In this document: in pieces, positions 1 through 7,511 of the stretch
Layout: each line of letters begins with the position of its first letter
Numbering within the stretch: the stretch's first letter is position 1
Source: DATBFG01 sp036558645
Lineage (GTDB): Bacteria > Acidobacteriota > Terriglobia > Terriglobales > Acidobacteriaceae
Length of the DNA stretch: 35,687 nucleotides
Assembly: GCA_036558645.1 (NCBI GenBank)
Contig: DATBFG010000117.1
Coordinates: 1 to 35,687 of the forward strand
Direction of reading: 5' to 3'
Notes under the pieces: model-generated
The model's input: only the letters and a program-made list of their open reading frames with translations
Told to the model about the DNA's origin: nothing
The model's database searches: none
Made by a program: the position numbers and the translations under genes

Positions 1-287
1 ACGGTCTCCCACACTCCGAAGAATTCGCCACTGGTCTTGAAGAAGAGATCCTCGTTGAGTAGGCCGGCGTTCAGCAGTGCGCAGGCTTGCTCCCAGTAGC
101 TCAGGACCATGCCGACAAATGCGCCGCCTTCGGTTCCGGGGGCCGCGATCCGCATGGCATCATCGATGTTCTGAGGGTGGTAGTTCTTGAAGAACCAATC
201 GCGACCTTCGCGAAGGCGTGGCTCGCGACGGAGATCATAAATTTGCAAATGAAGTTGTGCTTGTTCGTGCGTAGGTTTGCTGTCCAT
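1..287 (-). CDS. Conserved hypothetical protein, 3' end cut off by the window edge
   Basis: The minus strand reads open from an ATG at 287 to the window edge, giving the first 95 residues (begins MDSKPTHEQAQLHLQIYDLR; later a YWEQACALLNAG stretch). An AGGAG Shine-Dalgarno sits 8 bases upstream. From memory it resembles small conserved acidobacterial proteins with a WFF/YW-rich helical character, but I cannot name the family or a function. No signal peptide or membrane segment is visible. An in-frame alternative ATG at 359 (24 codons upstream) has a GAGG only 3 bases away and is less likely. The gene lies downstream of an ECF42-type promoter copy at 376-404, so it is probably controlled by the sigma factor at 1823-3076. 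Coding status is well supported; function is unknown. Confidence 0.75.
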   Translation of the reverse strand, partial: MDSKPTHEQAQLHLQIYDLRREPRLREGRDWFFKNYHPQNIDDAMRIAAPGTEGGAFVGMVLSYWEQACALLNAGLLNEDLFFKTSGEFFGVWET

Positions 288-375
288 CGAATAGTCTCCT
301 TTAAGGATTTGCAAAAGCTGATGAAATTCGTTACTGGGGCCGGTTCGCAAGCTTATCATTTTCCTCTATGTGGTT

Positions 376-404
376 AAGTCGAATGAGCCTGCCCACAATC
401 GACA
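376..404 (-). promoter_or_regulatory. ECF42-type promoter copy P1
   Basis: On the minus strand: TGTCGA (399-404), exactly 17 bases, then CGACTT (376-381). Two further copies with identical spacing lie at 1356-1384 and 1764-1792. Published ECF42 work reports a TGTCGA -35 element and a CGA-type -10 element, recalled here from memory. Transcription would begin near 369 and read the truncated gene starting at 287, giving a leader of about 80 bases. Confidence 0.75.
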
Positions 405-415
405 ATCAAAATAGT

Positions 416-826
416 CTATGCCGCTTTTTCGCAATTGATCATCCAGGGAACGCCGAAGCGGTCGGTCAACATGCCAAAACGTTGCGCCCAAAATGTTTCC
501 TGGATGGGCATCTGGATGCTGCCATTGTCGGATAAAGCCTTGAACGTCTTTTCGGCTTGTGTTGGGTCTGAGAGGTTCAGAGCGACCGAGAAACCTTGCG
601 GCTTCTTGAAGTCCTTACCCGGAGCATCCGAACCCATCAGGCGGGTATCGCCAATGGTGAGCGAGGCATGCATGACTTTCTTGCCCCAGTCCGGCGGTGC
701 TTGGTTAGCACCAGGAGTACCTTCATAGGGCATAATGGCTTCGATTTTGCCGCCGGTCGCTTTCTCGTAAAACTTGAAGGCCTCTTCGCAATTGCCGTCA
801 AAAAAGAGATAGGGATTTATTTGCAT
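416..826 (-). CDS. PhnB-like VOC-family protein
   Basis: 136 residues of the PhnB/'3-demethylubiquinone-9 3-methyltransferase-like' branch of the vicinal-oxygen-chelate superfamily. Family signs are the start MQINPYLFFDGNCEEAFKFY, a central GDTRLMGSDAP segment, and a C-terminal WAQRFGMLTDRFGVPWMIN. Members fold as paired beta-alpha-beta-beta-beta units and usually dimerise. Substrates of this branch are mostly unknown, and some relatives give antibiotic or aldehyde resistance. An AAGGAG Shine-Dalgarno precedes the ATG. The gene sits 33 bases behind the YciI gene at 860-1273 on the same strand and has no ECF42 promoter copy of its own, so it is probably co-transcribed from P2. PhnB-like and YciI proteins are typical companions of this sigma-factor class. 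Confidence 0.88.
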   Translation of the reverse strand: MQINPYLFFDGNCEEAFKFYEKATGGKIEAIMPYEGTPGANQAPPDWGKKVMHASLTIGDTRLMGSDAPGKDFKKPQGFSVALNLSDPTQAEKTFKALSDNGSIQMPIQETFWAQRFGMLTDRFGVPWMINCEKAA

Positions 827-859
827 TGCATTCTCCTTTGAACTTGTGGTCAGTTTTGC

Positions 860-1273
860 TTACTTCTTCGTTATGTGCATGCGGAGCTTTTTCCCCCGCT
901 CAATCGCTTCGCTGGGCAGAAAATCTTCCGGTTCGAAGAGTTGGCGGATTTCGACTTCGGAGTCCCCCTCGTGAGGATTGGGGCATCGCTTTACCCATTC
1001 GATGGCTTCCTCCTTTGAAGGAACGTCCCATAACCAAAATCCTGCAACCAGTTCCTTAGTCTCTGCAAAAGGACCGTCCACTACGATGCGATTTTTCCCT
1101 GAGAACTTCACGCGTGTTCCCTTGGAACTAGGCTGGAGTCCCTCTCCGGCGAGCAAAACCCCGGCTTTCGCGAGTTCTTCGTTGAACTTTCCCATCTCCT
1201 CGATCAACTTCGGATCCGGCATCTTCCCTGCTTCAGAATTCTTGTTCGCCTTGACCATCACCATGAATCGCAT
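860..1273 (-). CDS. YciI/DGPF-family protein A
   Basis: 137 residues of the YCII-related (DGPF) family, small alpha-beta barrel dimers of uncertain activity. The signature DGPFAETKEL begins at residue 66. The frame stays open to 1450, but the start is placed at 1273 (MRFMVMVKANKN) because AAGGAG lies 8 bases upstream and homologues begin with this hydrophobic strand. Promoter copy P2 (1356-1384) also lies inside the longer version, which argues against it. The leader would be about 75 bases. DGPF proteins are the hallmark targets of ECF42 sigma factors. The downstream partner is the VOC gene at 416-826. The enzymatic role is unknown; a detoxification or stress role is inference only. Confidence 0.9.
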   Translation of the reverse strand: MRFMVMVKANKNSEAGKMPDPKLIEEMGKFNEELAKAGVLLAGEGLQPSSKGTRVKFSGKNRIVVDGPFAETKELVAGFWLWDVPSKEEAIEWVKRCPNPHEGDSEVEIRQLFEPEDFLPSEAIERGKKLRMHITKK

Positions 1274-1355
1274 CGCAGCATCTCCTTGATTGGGTTCGAG
1301 GACATAGAGACAGCCAAATTCGCTCGTTATTGCTGACCTATTCCCTTTTGCTAGT

Positions 1356-1384
1356 AAGTCGAACGAGGTGGCACGAGATCGACA
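1356..1384 (-). promoter_or_regulatory. ECF42-type promoter copy P2
   Basis: Minus strand TGTCGA (1379-1384), 17 bases, CGACTT (1356-1361). The flanks resemble P1: both read GATTGTCGAT around the -35 and TTCGACTTA around the -10. The -35 lies just past the stop codon of the YciI gene at 1386-1742, so this promoter serves the 860-1273 gene and the VOC gene behind it. Confidence 0.8.
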
Positions 1385-1385
1385 A

Positions 1386-1742
1386 TCAGTCGCTTGGAAG
1401 ATTGGGTATCTCGACAACAGGCCGGATTTCAACCGTGCCCTTGCGGGCACCGGGAATCCGTCCGGCTATATTGATGGCTTCGTCGAGATCTTTAGCGGTG
1501 ATCATAAAGTATCCGCCGAGTTGCTCGCGTGTTTCAGCAAAGGGGCCATCGGTAACCAGACGCTTCCCTTCACGTACGCGTACGCTGGTGGCTGTTGAGA
1601 CTGGCTGCAGCGGAGACGCGGCCAGATACTGACCACTGGACTTCAGGGTTTGCGCCAGCTGCGTGGATTCACCGTAACACTCCTGCCGCTCTGGTTCGGT
1701 CCAGACTTGCTCGTCAGCGTAGATCAACAGCATGTACTTCAT
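1386..1742 (-). CDS. YciI/DGPF-family protein B
   Basis: 118 residues, second YCII-related protein of the locus. It begins MKYMLLIYADEQ, the usual opening strand of the family, and carries DGPFAETREQLGGYF from residue 65, then a C-terminal VEIRPVVEIP strand. The start at 1742 is chosen over a longer in-frame version (to 1793) because GGAGGA lies about 9 bases upstream and because the promoter copy P3 at 1764-1792 would otherwise be inside the coding region. It is the gene closest to the divergent sigma-factor gene, with about 80 bases between the two starts. It differs clearly from protein A in sequence, so the pair is unlikely to be a recent duplication. Confidence 0.92.
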   Translation of the reverse strand: MKYMLLIYADEQVWTEPERQECYGESTQLAQTLKSSGQYLAASPLQPVSTATSVRVREGKRLVTDGPFAETREQLGGYFMITAKDLDEAINIAGRIPGARKGTVEIRPVVEIPNLPSD

Positions 1743-1763
1743 TCTTTCTTTTCCTCCATCAGT

Positions 1764-1792
1764 AGATCGACTGGCCAGCCGCGAAATCGACA
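1764..1792 (-). promoter_or_regulatory. ECF42-type promoter copy P3
   Basis: Minus strand TGTCGA (1787-1792), 17 bases, CGATCT (1764-1769). Predicted start of transcription is near 1757, leaving a leader of about 15 bases with the GGAGGA site of the gene at 1386-1742. The same six bases read TCGACA on the plus strand and form the likely -35 of the sigma-factor gene. Confidence 0.78.
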
Positions 1793-1816
1793 CCAGTGCA
1801 AAAAAATATTTACAAT
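1787..1816 (+). promoter_or_regulatory. Probable housekeeping promoter of the ECF42 sigma-factor gene
   Basis: TCGACA (1787-1792), 18 bases, TACAAT (1811-1816); each hexamer is one mismatch from the sigma-70 consensus. The predicted first transcribed base is about 1823, the A of the ATG, so the mRNA would be leaderless. There is no Shine-Dalgarno in the region. Confidence 0.5.
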
Positions 1817-1822
1817 CCGTCT

Positions 1823-3076
1823 ATGTTCCCGGACGCCGCCACGGCTGTAGAAGCAGTGTATCGCTCCGACTGGGGACGCATTGTAGCTACTCTTATCCGG
1901 CTGGTCGGCGACTTTGACTTGGCGGAAGAGTCTGCGCAAGAAGCGTTTACAGCCGCTATCGACCAATGGCAGGAAACCGGAGTTCCAGAGTTTCCCCGGG
2001 CGTGGATTATCCAGACGGCTCGCCACAAGGCAATTGACCGGATCCGACGCAACGCAAATTTTTCGGAAAAGCTGGAATCCTACGTCAATTCTGGGATGGT
2101 TCGTACCATCGAGGAGCCAGATTATGACAATGTGGAGATTCCGGACGACCAACTCCGCCTGATTTTTACTTGTTGCCATCCAGCGCTCGCTCCCGATGCG
2201 CAGGTGGCACTCACGTTGCGAACGTTGTGCGGACTTGAAACCGATGAAATCGCACGGGCGTTCCTGGTTCCGCCCACCACCATGGCGCAACGACTGGTGC
2301 GCGCGAAGCGAAAAATTCGCGACGCCGCGATACCGTACAGCGTCCCTGAGGTTCAGGAACTTGCGGAACGTCTCGACTCGGTCCTCACAGTTATTTACCT
2401 GGTCTTCAACGAGGGCTACTCGGCGACACGAGAAGGGCCATTGGTCCGAACGGATCTGTGCAAGGAGGCGATCCGCCTAGGACGACTGATCCGCTCGCTG
2501 ATATCACCTCCACAGGCCGAGGTCACAGGCTTGTTGGCTCTGATGCTACTTCATGACGCCAGGCGGGATGCGCGCATCGATCAAGACGGTGATCTGGTTG
2601 TGCTCGAGGACCAGGATAGAAATCTCTGGAATAAGGATCAGATTGCTGAAGCATTGCCGCTGGTCAATGAAGCTTTTCTCGGCCCCATAGGGCCTTATGC
2701 GCTACAAGCCGCAATCGCGGCTCTACACTGCCAGGCTGACCGCGCGGAGGATACGGACTGGCCACAAATTGTGCGAATCTACGAGATACTCGAGAGAGCC
2801 CAGCCTTCTCCGATCGTAACTCTGAATCGTGCCGTGGCCGTGGCCATGGCTCAAGGACCTCGTGAGGCGCTATTGCTGATTGATCAACTCACCTTGAGCA
2901 GCGACCTGGAAAATTATCACCTGCTGCACGCGGCCCGCGCTGACCTGCTTCGCAGAATAGGCTCTAACGTTGAATCCGCTGAAAGCTACAGGCGCGCGCT
3001 CGCCTTGGTAACGAACGACAGTGAACGACGTTACTTAGAAAGAAGGCTCAAAGAAGTTGCGCCTCCTGCGGCTTGA
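1823..3076 (+). CDS. ECF42-type RNA polymerase sigma factor with C-terminal extension
   Basis: 417 residues. The N-terminal half is an ECF sigma factor. Region 2 spans about residues 8-78 (VYRSDWGRIVATLIRLVGDF, then PRAWIIQTARHKAIDRIRR). Region 4 spans about 108-175 (LTLRTLCGLETDEIARAF, MAQRLVRAKRKIR). The remaining 230 or so residues form the DUF6596/TPR-like extension that defines ECF42, including the diagnostic YLVFNEGYSAT. ECF42 factors have no dedicated anti-sigma factor; the extension is thought to control activity. Neighbouring DGPF genes are the known hallmark of the group. The start is placed at ATG 1823, where a -10-like TACAAT ends 6 bases upstream; a GTG at 1796 is also in frame. 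pheA follows after 18 bases and may be co-transcribed. Confidence 0.92.
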   Translation: MFPDAATAVEAVYRSDWGRIVATLIRLVGDFDLAEESAQEAFTAAIDQWQETGVPEFPRAWIIQTARHKAIDRIRRNANFSEKLESYVNSGMVRTIEEPDYDNVEIPDDQLRLIFTCCHPALAPDAQVALTLRTLCGLETDEIARAFLVPPTTMAQRLVRAKRKIRDAAIPYSVPEVQELAERLDSVLTVIYLVFNEGYSATREGPLVRTDLCKEAIRLGRLIRSLISPPQAEVTGLLALMLLHDARRDARIDQDGDLVVLEDQDRNLWNKDQIAEALPLVNEAFLGPIGPYALQAAIAALHCQADRAEDTDWPQIVRIYEILERAQPSPIVTLNRAVAVAMAQGPREALLLIDQLTLSSDLENYHLLHAARADLLRRIGSNVESAESYRRALALVTNDSERRYLERRLKEVAPPAA

Positions 3077-3094
3077 GGACTGTTTCGATCTACA

Positions 3095-3901
3095 ATGCGA
3101 GTTGCAATCCAGGGCGAACTTGGCTCATTCAGTCACGAAGCGGCTCGGCGGATGGTGCGCGGGGCTTCCGTTATCCCTTGCTCGCGATCTGCCGAGGTCT
3201 TCGATCGTCTGGAGCACGGCTCAGTTGCCGCCGCTGTAATTCCAATCGAAAACTCGCTTGCTGGGTCGGTGGCGGAACATTTCGATCTCCTTCTGGCGCG
3301 AGATGTGTTCATCCGCTCTGAATTTCGCCTGCGCGTTGTACACAACCTGATCGCTGCATCAGGCACAACGCTCAGAGACATCCGCCGGGTTTATTCACAT
3401 CCCGTCGCCCTTGATCAGTGCCGGGAATTTTTCCGCCAACATCCCCGAATCGAACCGGTTCCCTTCTACGACACTGCAGGAAGCGTGAAGCACATCACCT
3501 CCACGCATATGAAAGATTCCGCAGCCATCGCTAGTAGCGACGCCGCAAGCGTTTATGGCGGCTGCATTATGGCGAAAGGCATTGAGGATGATCGACAGAA
3601 TTACACGCGATTCTTCCTCATCCGTAGGAATCGGATGATTCTTCGGGGCGCGAATAAGACCTCCATAGCCTTCGTCCTGGACAACATTCCCGGAGCTTTG
3701 TTTAAATCGCTCAGCGTATTTGCGCTTCGGGATATCAGTTTGACCAAGATTGAATCCCGTCCATTACGAGGAAGACCTTGGGAATATGTCTTCTATGTAG
3801 ACTTTCTCCGGGGAAACGATCGAGTCTCGCAAAACGCTCTTGAACAGTTGGCGGAATTCGCCGAGAGGATCAAGATTCTGGGCATCTATCCATCCGCATA
3901 A
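3095..3901 (+). CDS. pheA: Prephenate dehydratase with C-terminal ACT domain
   Basis: 268 residues, the usual length for a monofunctional enzyme converting prephenate to phenylpyruvate in phenylalanine synthesis (cytoplasm). Catalytic-domain signatures in order: PIENSLAG (50-57), YSHPVALDQC (100-109), FYDTAGSVKHI (124-134), AAIASSDAASVYGG (143-156) and NYTRFFLI (169-176), which contains the catalytic Thr-Arg-Phe. The ACT regulatory domain covers about 188-262 with the phenylalanine-binding marks IPGALFKSL and ESRPLRG, so feedback inhibition by phenylalanine is likely. No chorismate-mutase domain is present. The start follows the sigma-factor stop by 18 bases; a GAGGA overlaps that stop and is rather far away (about 15 bases). 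No other aromatic-pathway gene is in the window. Confidence 0.95.
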   Translation: MRVAIQGELGSFSHEAARRMVRGASVIPCSRSAEVFDRLEHGSVAAAVIPIENSLAGSVAEHFDLLLARDVFIRSEFRLRVVHNLIAASGTTLRDIRRVYSHPVALDQCREFFRQHPRIEPVPFYDTAGSVKHITSTHMKDSAAIASSDAASVYGGCIMAKGIEDDRQNYTRFFLIRRNRMILRGANKTSIAFVLDNIPGALFKSLSVFALRDISLTKIESRPLRGRPWEYVFYVDFLRGNDRVSQNALEQLAEFAERIKILGIYPSA

Positions 3902-4037
3902 CCTTCTCTATCCAGACCACTTACCGACCTGTTTACGGATCACAGGCGTCGGTGAGCAGGCACACGGTCTCACGCCGATTTTCGCCGTAGCCTGTATTAA
4001 GAGTCCCCCAACGAGGACCGTCAAAAAGAGAGGAAAT

Positions 4038-4412
4038 ATGCGTTTCTTAAAGCTTATGGTTGTGATCGCGGTTTGCGTTCTCGGGACAAGTCTCCTCCTG
4101 AGCGCAAAGCAAAATCAATATGGTGTAGCGGATAGCCGCCAGATTACATTCGACACTCCGATGCGAGTGGGCGATGTGCTGCTTCCTAGCGGCGAATATC
4201 AGGTCCTGCACACGATGGACGGCGATACGCATGTAATGGTATTCAAGCAGCTCAAGACCAAGAACCCGTCCGAGGCGAAGATCAAGTGCCAGATTGTCCC
4301 GCTGCAGGCAAAAGCAGATCAGACGCAGAAGACGTACATTGTGAATGCCAGCAATGAACGAGTGCTGCAAACGCTGGTTTTCCGGGGCGATACCGCCAAG
4401 CACGTGTTCTGA
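4038..4412 (+). CDS. Small secreted protein, conserved acidobacterial type
   Basis: 124 residues. The frame is open from 3840, but the start is placed at 4038 because GAGAGGAAAT directly precedes it and because the product then opens with a clean Sec signal peptide (MRFLKLMVVIAVCVLG, cleavage near LLLSA at about 23). The mature part has the pattern ITFDTPMRVGDVLLPSGEYQ followed by alternating strands, a short beta-rich exported domain I have seen repeatedly in acidobacterial genomes without an assigned function. There are no catalytic motifs and one cysteine. It stands alone between pheA (136-base gap) and lon. Confidence 0.85.
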   Translation: MRFLKLMVVIAVCVLGTSLLLSAKQNQYGVADSRQITFDTPMRVGDVLLPSGEYQVLHTMDGDTHVMVFKQLKTKNPSEAKIKCQIVPLQAKADQTQKTYIVNASNERVLQTLVFRGDTAKHVF

Positions 4413-4651
4413 GCCACAGGAAACGCATTCGGTGAGGGCCGCTGTGTCGAGCTTGATGCAGCGGTCTACGCCGGTCCCGCCCCCACTCCTACCCACCAAG
4501 TTGACAGTGGCCGCCCAGAACAAAACTTTAATAACATCCGGCACCACCGAGTATTGCGCAAAAACCGTCTTTAAGGTTTAGAATCCGGTGCGCCGTCGGT
4601 TTGAGTTGTCGAGGTGGCTGCATCCTAGCGGGCCTCAGCATCATCGAAAGG

Positions 4652-4670
4652 TTGAGTAAGATACACTCAA
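4652..4670 (+). promoter_or_regulatory. Inverted repeat just upstream of the lon ribosome-binding site
   Basis: TTGAGT (4652-4657), a 7-base spacer AAGATAC, and ACTCAA (4665-4670). The right arm runs into the AAGGAG Shine-Dalgarno of lon. It could be an operator or an mRNA hairpin that partly masks the ribosome-binding site. A possible promoter lies further up (TTGCGC 4554-4559, 19 bases, TAGAAT 4579-4584). No CIRCE or sigma-32 element is visible. Confidence 0.4.
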
Positions 4671-4678
4671 GGAGCAAC

Positions 4679-7123
4679 ATGGTAGAGAAGTCGCGCCCGG
4701 AGCGCCCTGTAAAATCAAAGGATGCCGAACCGGAACTGGAAGCTGACCGCTCCCTTCCTATCCTGCCGGTTCGCGATACCGTACTATTCCCGCATGCCGT
4801 TCTGCCCTTGACGGTTGGACGCGAGAGTTCTGTCCAGTTGATCAACTCACTGGGCGAAGACAAGACGATCGTGGTTGTCGCGCAGCGTGAAGCACGTGTC
4901 GACGCGCCCCAACCCACCGATCTCTATACAGTCGGGACACTTGCGGTAGTCCATAAAGTCGTCAAGATGCCCAACCAGAGCCTGTTTGTGTTCGCCGAAG
5001 GCCTGGACCGAGTTCGTTTAACCGAATTCACTCAATTAGCTCCATTTATGAGAGGCCGGGTTGAGTCCGTTCCAGAGGCAATTCCTCCTAAGAGTTCAGA
5101 AGTGGAAGCCCTGCAGCGAAACGTACTCACCCTTTTTCAGCAGATTGTGGCAGGTTCGCCCACGCTTTCCGACGAACTCTCGACGGTTGCGATGAACATC
5201 GAGGAACCTGGTCGCCTGGTGGACTTCATCGCGTCCTCCCTGCCGTCTCTTTCGACCTCCGATAAGCAAGATACGCTGGAAACCACGGATGTGCGGGTGC
5301 GGTTGGAGAAGATTAACCAGCATCTGGCTAAGGAATTGGAGGTTCAGCAACTTCGTAACAAAATTCAGTCTGAAGTTCAGGATCGAGTGCAGCAGACGCA
5401 GCGCGAGTACTACCTGCGCGAGCAAATGAAAGCCATCCAGAAGGAATTGGGTGAGCAGGACGAAGGCGCTCGGGACACTGAGGAATTGCGTCAGAAGATC
5501 GAGTCCGCGGGAATGCCGGATGATGTGAAGAAAGAGGCGTTGAAAGAACTGGGACGCCTTTCGCGCATGTCTCCCATGGCGGCGGATTACTCAGTCACGC
5601 GCAATTACATTGAGTGGCTGGCCGTTTTGCCATGGGCAAAAACCTCCGGCGCCGAAGTTGACATCATCAAGGCCAAGGAAATTCTGGATGCCGATCACTA
5701 CGACCTGAAGAAGGTCAAGGATCGCATTTTGGATTATCTTTCGGTACGCCGCCTGAAACCGACGATGAAGGGTCCGATCCTTTGCTTTGTCGGACCTCCG
5801 GGAGTCGGCAAGACGTCGCTCGGCAAATCGATCGCGCGAGCACTGGGACGCAAGTTCGTGCGCCTGTCACTTGGCGGCGTGCATGATGAAGCGGAGATTC
5901 GCGGCCACCGGCGTACCTACATCGGTGCTTTGCCTGGGCAGATCATCCAAGGCATTCGACGGGCGGAGACGAAGGATCCCGTTTTCATGTTGGACGAGAT
6001 TGACAAGGTTGGGCGCGATTTTCGCGGCGATCCATCGTCAGCTTTGCTTGAAGCACTGGATCCCGAGCAGAATGCCGCATTCCGGGATAATTACCTGGAC
6101 GTCACCTTTGATCTGTCAAAGGTCTTGTTCATCACGACGGCCAATATGCTCGACCCCATTGCGGAGCCTTTACGAGACCGCATGGAGATCATCGAACTCC
6201 AAGGCTACACGGAAGAAGAAAAGGTACACATTGCATTCCAGTACCTGATTCCGCGGCAGGTTGAAGAAAACGGAATCACCGCCGATCAGATTGAGTTCCC
6301 AGAAGAGGCAGTTCGCACGGTCATCCGCCATTACACGCGCGAAGCCGGCGTCCGCAATCTGGAACGCAATCTCGGCACGATCTGCCGCAAACAAGCACGG
6401 CGGCTGGCTGAAGGGAAAACCGAAAAGCTGGTTGTAACCAAGGAGATCATTCACGAATTCCTGGGTGGCATCAAGGTTCGCAGCGAAGGTGAAATTGCTG
6501 AACGCACAAAGCGAGCCGGTGTAGTTGTCGGTTTGGCTTGGACCCCTTCGGGCGGCGACATATTGTTCGTCGAAGCCAATTCGATGAAGGGTAAGGGTGG
6601 ATTCACCATGACGGGACAAATTGGTCAAGTCATGCAGGAGTCCATGCAGGCAGCTCTTACATGGGTGCGATCCAATGCCACAGCCTTAGGCATTCAGGAA
6701 AACTTCTTTGCCGAGCACGACATTCACATCCATGTCCCGGCAGGGGCGATCCCCAAGGACGGCCCTTCCGCCGGAGTAACCATGGCGACCGCATTGGTGT
6801 CACTGCTGACGGAGAGGCCCGTTCGGCCTCTTACAGCTATGACGGGTGAGATTACTCTTAGCGGCGATGTGCTGCCGATTGGCGGCGTGAAGGAAAAGGT
6901 ACTTGCTGCAAAGCGGGCGGGAGTTCATGACATCATCCTGCCGGCCGAAAACAAGATGAACGTTGAGGAAGACCTAACACCAGAGCAGTTAGAGAATCTC
7001 AACATCCATTACGTCAAAAGTATCGCAGAAGTCCTCGAAGTAGCCCTCCCGCTTACGCAGCGGCAGCAGAAGCAGGACGCTGAAGAGCGAGAGAAAGTAC
7101 TGACTGAGCAGCCAGTCGCGTAA
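4679..7123 (+). CDS. lon: ATP-dependent protease Lon (LonA type)
   Basis: 814 residues, slightly longer than E. coli Lon (784). It degrades misfolded and regulatory proteins in the cytoplasm as a hexamer. Order of domains: N-terminal substrate-binding domain (LPILPVRDTVLFPHAVLPL from about residue 26), coiled middle segment, AAA+ module with Walker A GPPGVGKT (372-379) and Walker B VFMLDEID (435-442), and the protease domain with catalytic Ser697 in KDGPSAG and Lys740 in GGVKEK. The Ser-Lys spacing of 43 equals that of E. coli (679/722). Start ATG 4679 follows AAGGAGCAAC; the frame is open to 4601 but only with a TTG and no ribosome-binding site. A hairpin terminator follows at 7138-7165. Confidence 0.97.
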   Translation: MVEKSRPERPVKSKDAEPELEADRSLPILPVRDTVLFPHAVLPLTVGRESSVQLINSLGEDKTIVVVAQREARVDAPQPTDLYTVGTLAVVHKVVKMPNQSLFVFAEGLDRVRLTEFTQLAPFMRGRVESVPEAIPPKSSEVEALQRNVLTLFQQIVAGSPTLSDELSTVAMNIEEPGRLVDFIASSLPSLSTSDKQDTLETTDVRVRLEKINQHLAKELEVQQLRNKIQSEVQDRVQQTQREYYLREQMKAIQKELGEQDEGARDTEELRQKIESAGMPDDVKKEALKELGRLSRMSPMAADYSVTRNYIEWLAVLPWAKTSGAEVDIIKAKEILDADHYDLKKVKDRILDYLSVRRLKPTMKGPILCFVGPPGVGKTSLGKSIARALGRKFVRLSLGGVHDEAEIRGHRRTYIGALPGQIIQGIRRAETKDPVFMLDEIDKVGRDFRGDPSSALLEALDPEQNAAFRDNYLDVTFDLSKVLFITTANMLDPIAEPLRDRMEIIELQGYTEEEKVHIAFQYLIPRQVEENGITADQIEFPEEAVRTVIRHYTREAGVRNLERNLGTICRKQARRLAEGKTEKLVVTKEIIHEFLGGIKVRSEGEIAERTKRAGVVVGLAWTPSGGDILFVEANSMKGKGGFTMTGQIGQVMQESMQAALTWVRSNATALGIQENFFAEHDIHIHVPAGAIPKDGPSAGVTMATALVSLLTERPVRPLTAMTGEITLSGDVLPIGGVKEKVLAAKRAGVHDIILPAENKMNVEEDLTPEQLENLNIHYVKSIAEVLEVALPLTQRQQKQDAEEREKVLTEQPVA

Positions 7124-7137
7124 TTGAAGCCAAATCA

Positions 7138-7165
7138 AGCGCCAACCTACCTTTAGGCTGGCGCT
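7138..7165. terminator. Hairpin between convergent lon and the 7166-7423 gene
   Basis: AGCGCCA (7138-7144) pairs with TGGCGCT (7159-7165), and CCTA (7146-7149) with TAGG (7154-7157), leaving a 4-base loop. The T-run after it is short on the plus strand (TTTA) and weak on the minus strand, so it may serve both genes as a modest bidirectional terminator. Confidence 0.6.
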
Positions 7166-7423
7166 TTATCTCCTGTTGCCTGTTGTTTCCTTCTTTTCTG
7201 TATCCTCGGGATCGGCTTCAACGATCACATCGACCTGGACGCCCTGCTTGAGTTCTACTTCGTTACCTTGTTCATCGGTGAGGGTGTTCTCGATTCGAAT
7301 TTCCCGATAAAGGTGATCGGCACCTTCCACCGCAATTTGAGCCTTGTCCGGCTCATCGGGAAATGGCGACTTAATGATCTTTTCAACGGTGCCTGGCAAA
7401 GTGGAGCTTGCCTTCTCAGTCAA
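7166..7423 (-). CDS. Small conserved hypothetical protein (85 residues)
   Basis: 85 residues starting with TTG at 7423, supported by a strong AGGAGG 7 bases upstream. It contains PGTVEKIIKSPFPDEP, then KAQIAVEGADHLYREIRIEN and a hydrophilic tail. Predicted strands and charge suggest a small soluble beta-rich domain; the phrase 'AQIAVEGADHLYREIRIEN' is familiar from acidobacterial hypothetical proteins. No signal peptide, cysteines or catalytic motif. It is convergent with lon, and the two stops are separated only by the shared hairpin. Function unknown. Confidence 0.8.
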   Translation of the reverse strand: MTEKASSTLPGTVEKIIKSPFPDEPDKAQIAVEGADHLYREIRIENTLTDEQGNEVELKQGVQVDVIVEADPEDTEKKETTGNRR

Positions 7424-7511
7424 AGGAATTCCTCCTGAACACTAAACGCTGCTTGAGATCAGAATCAGCTAGGTTGGTGGATGTTTGAGGACAGTTTAGC
7501 AGGAAATATCG

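Noticed and set aside
1739..2290. 183-codon minus-strand frame across the sigma-factor gene
   Set aside because: Overlaps the conserved sigma region 2 and the promoter region; composition is not protein-like.
3575..3597. TGTCGA-N17-CGC on the minus strand inside pheA
   Set aside because: The -10 lacks the CGA core and no minus-strand gene lies downstream.
4413..4651. Possible riboswitch or RNA gene between the small secreted protein and lon
   Set aside because: Only a 6-7 bp stem (about 4438-4470) without a T-run or conserved core was found; nothing nameable.
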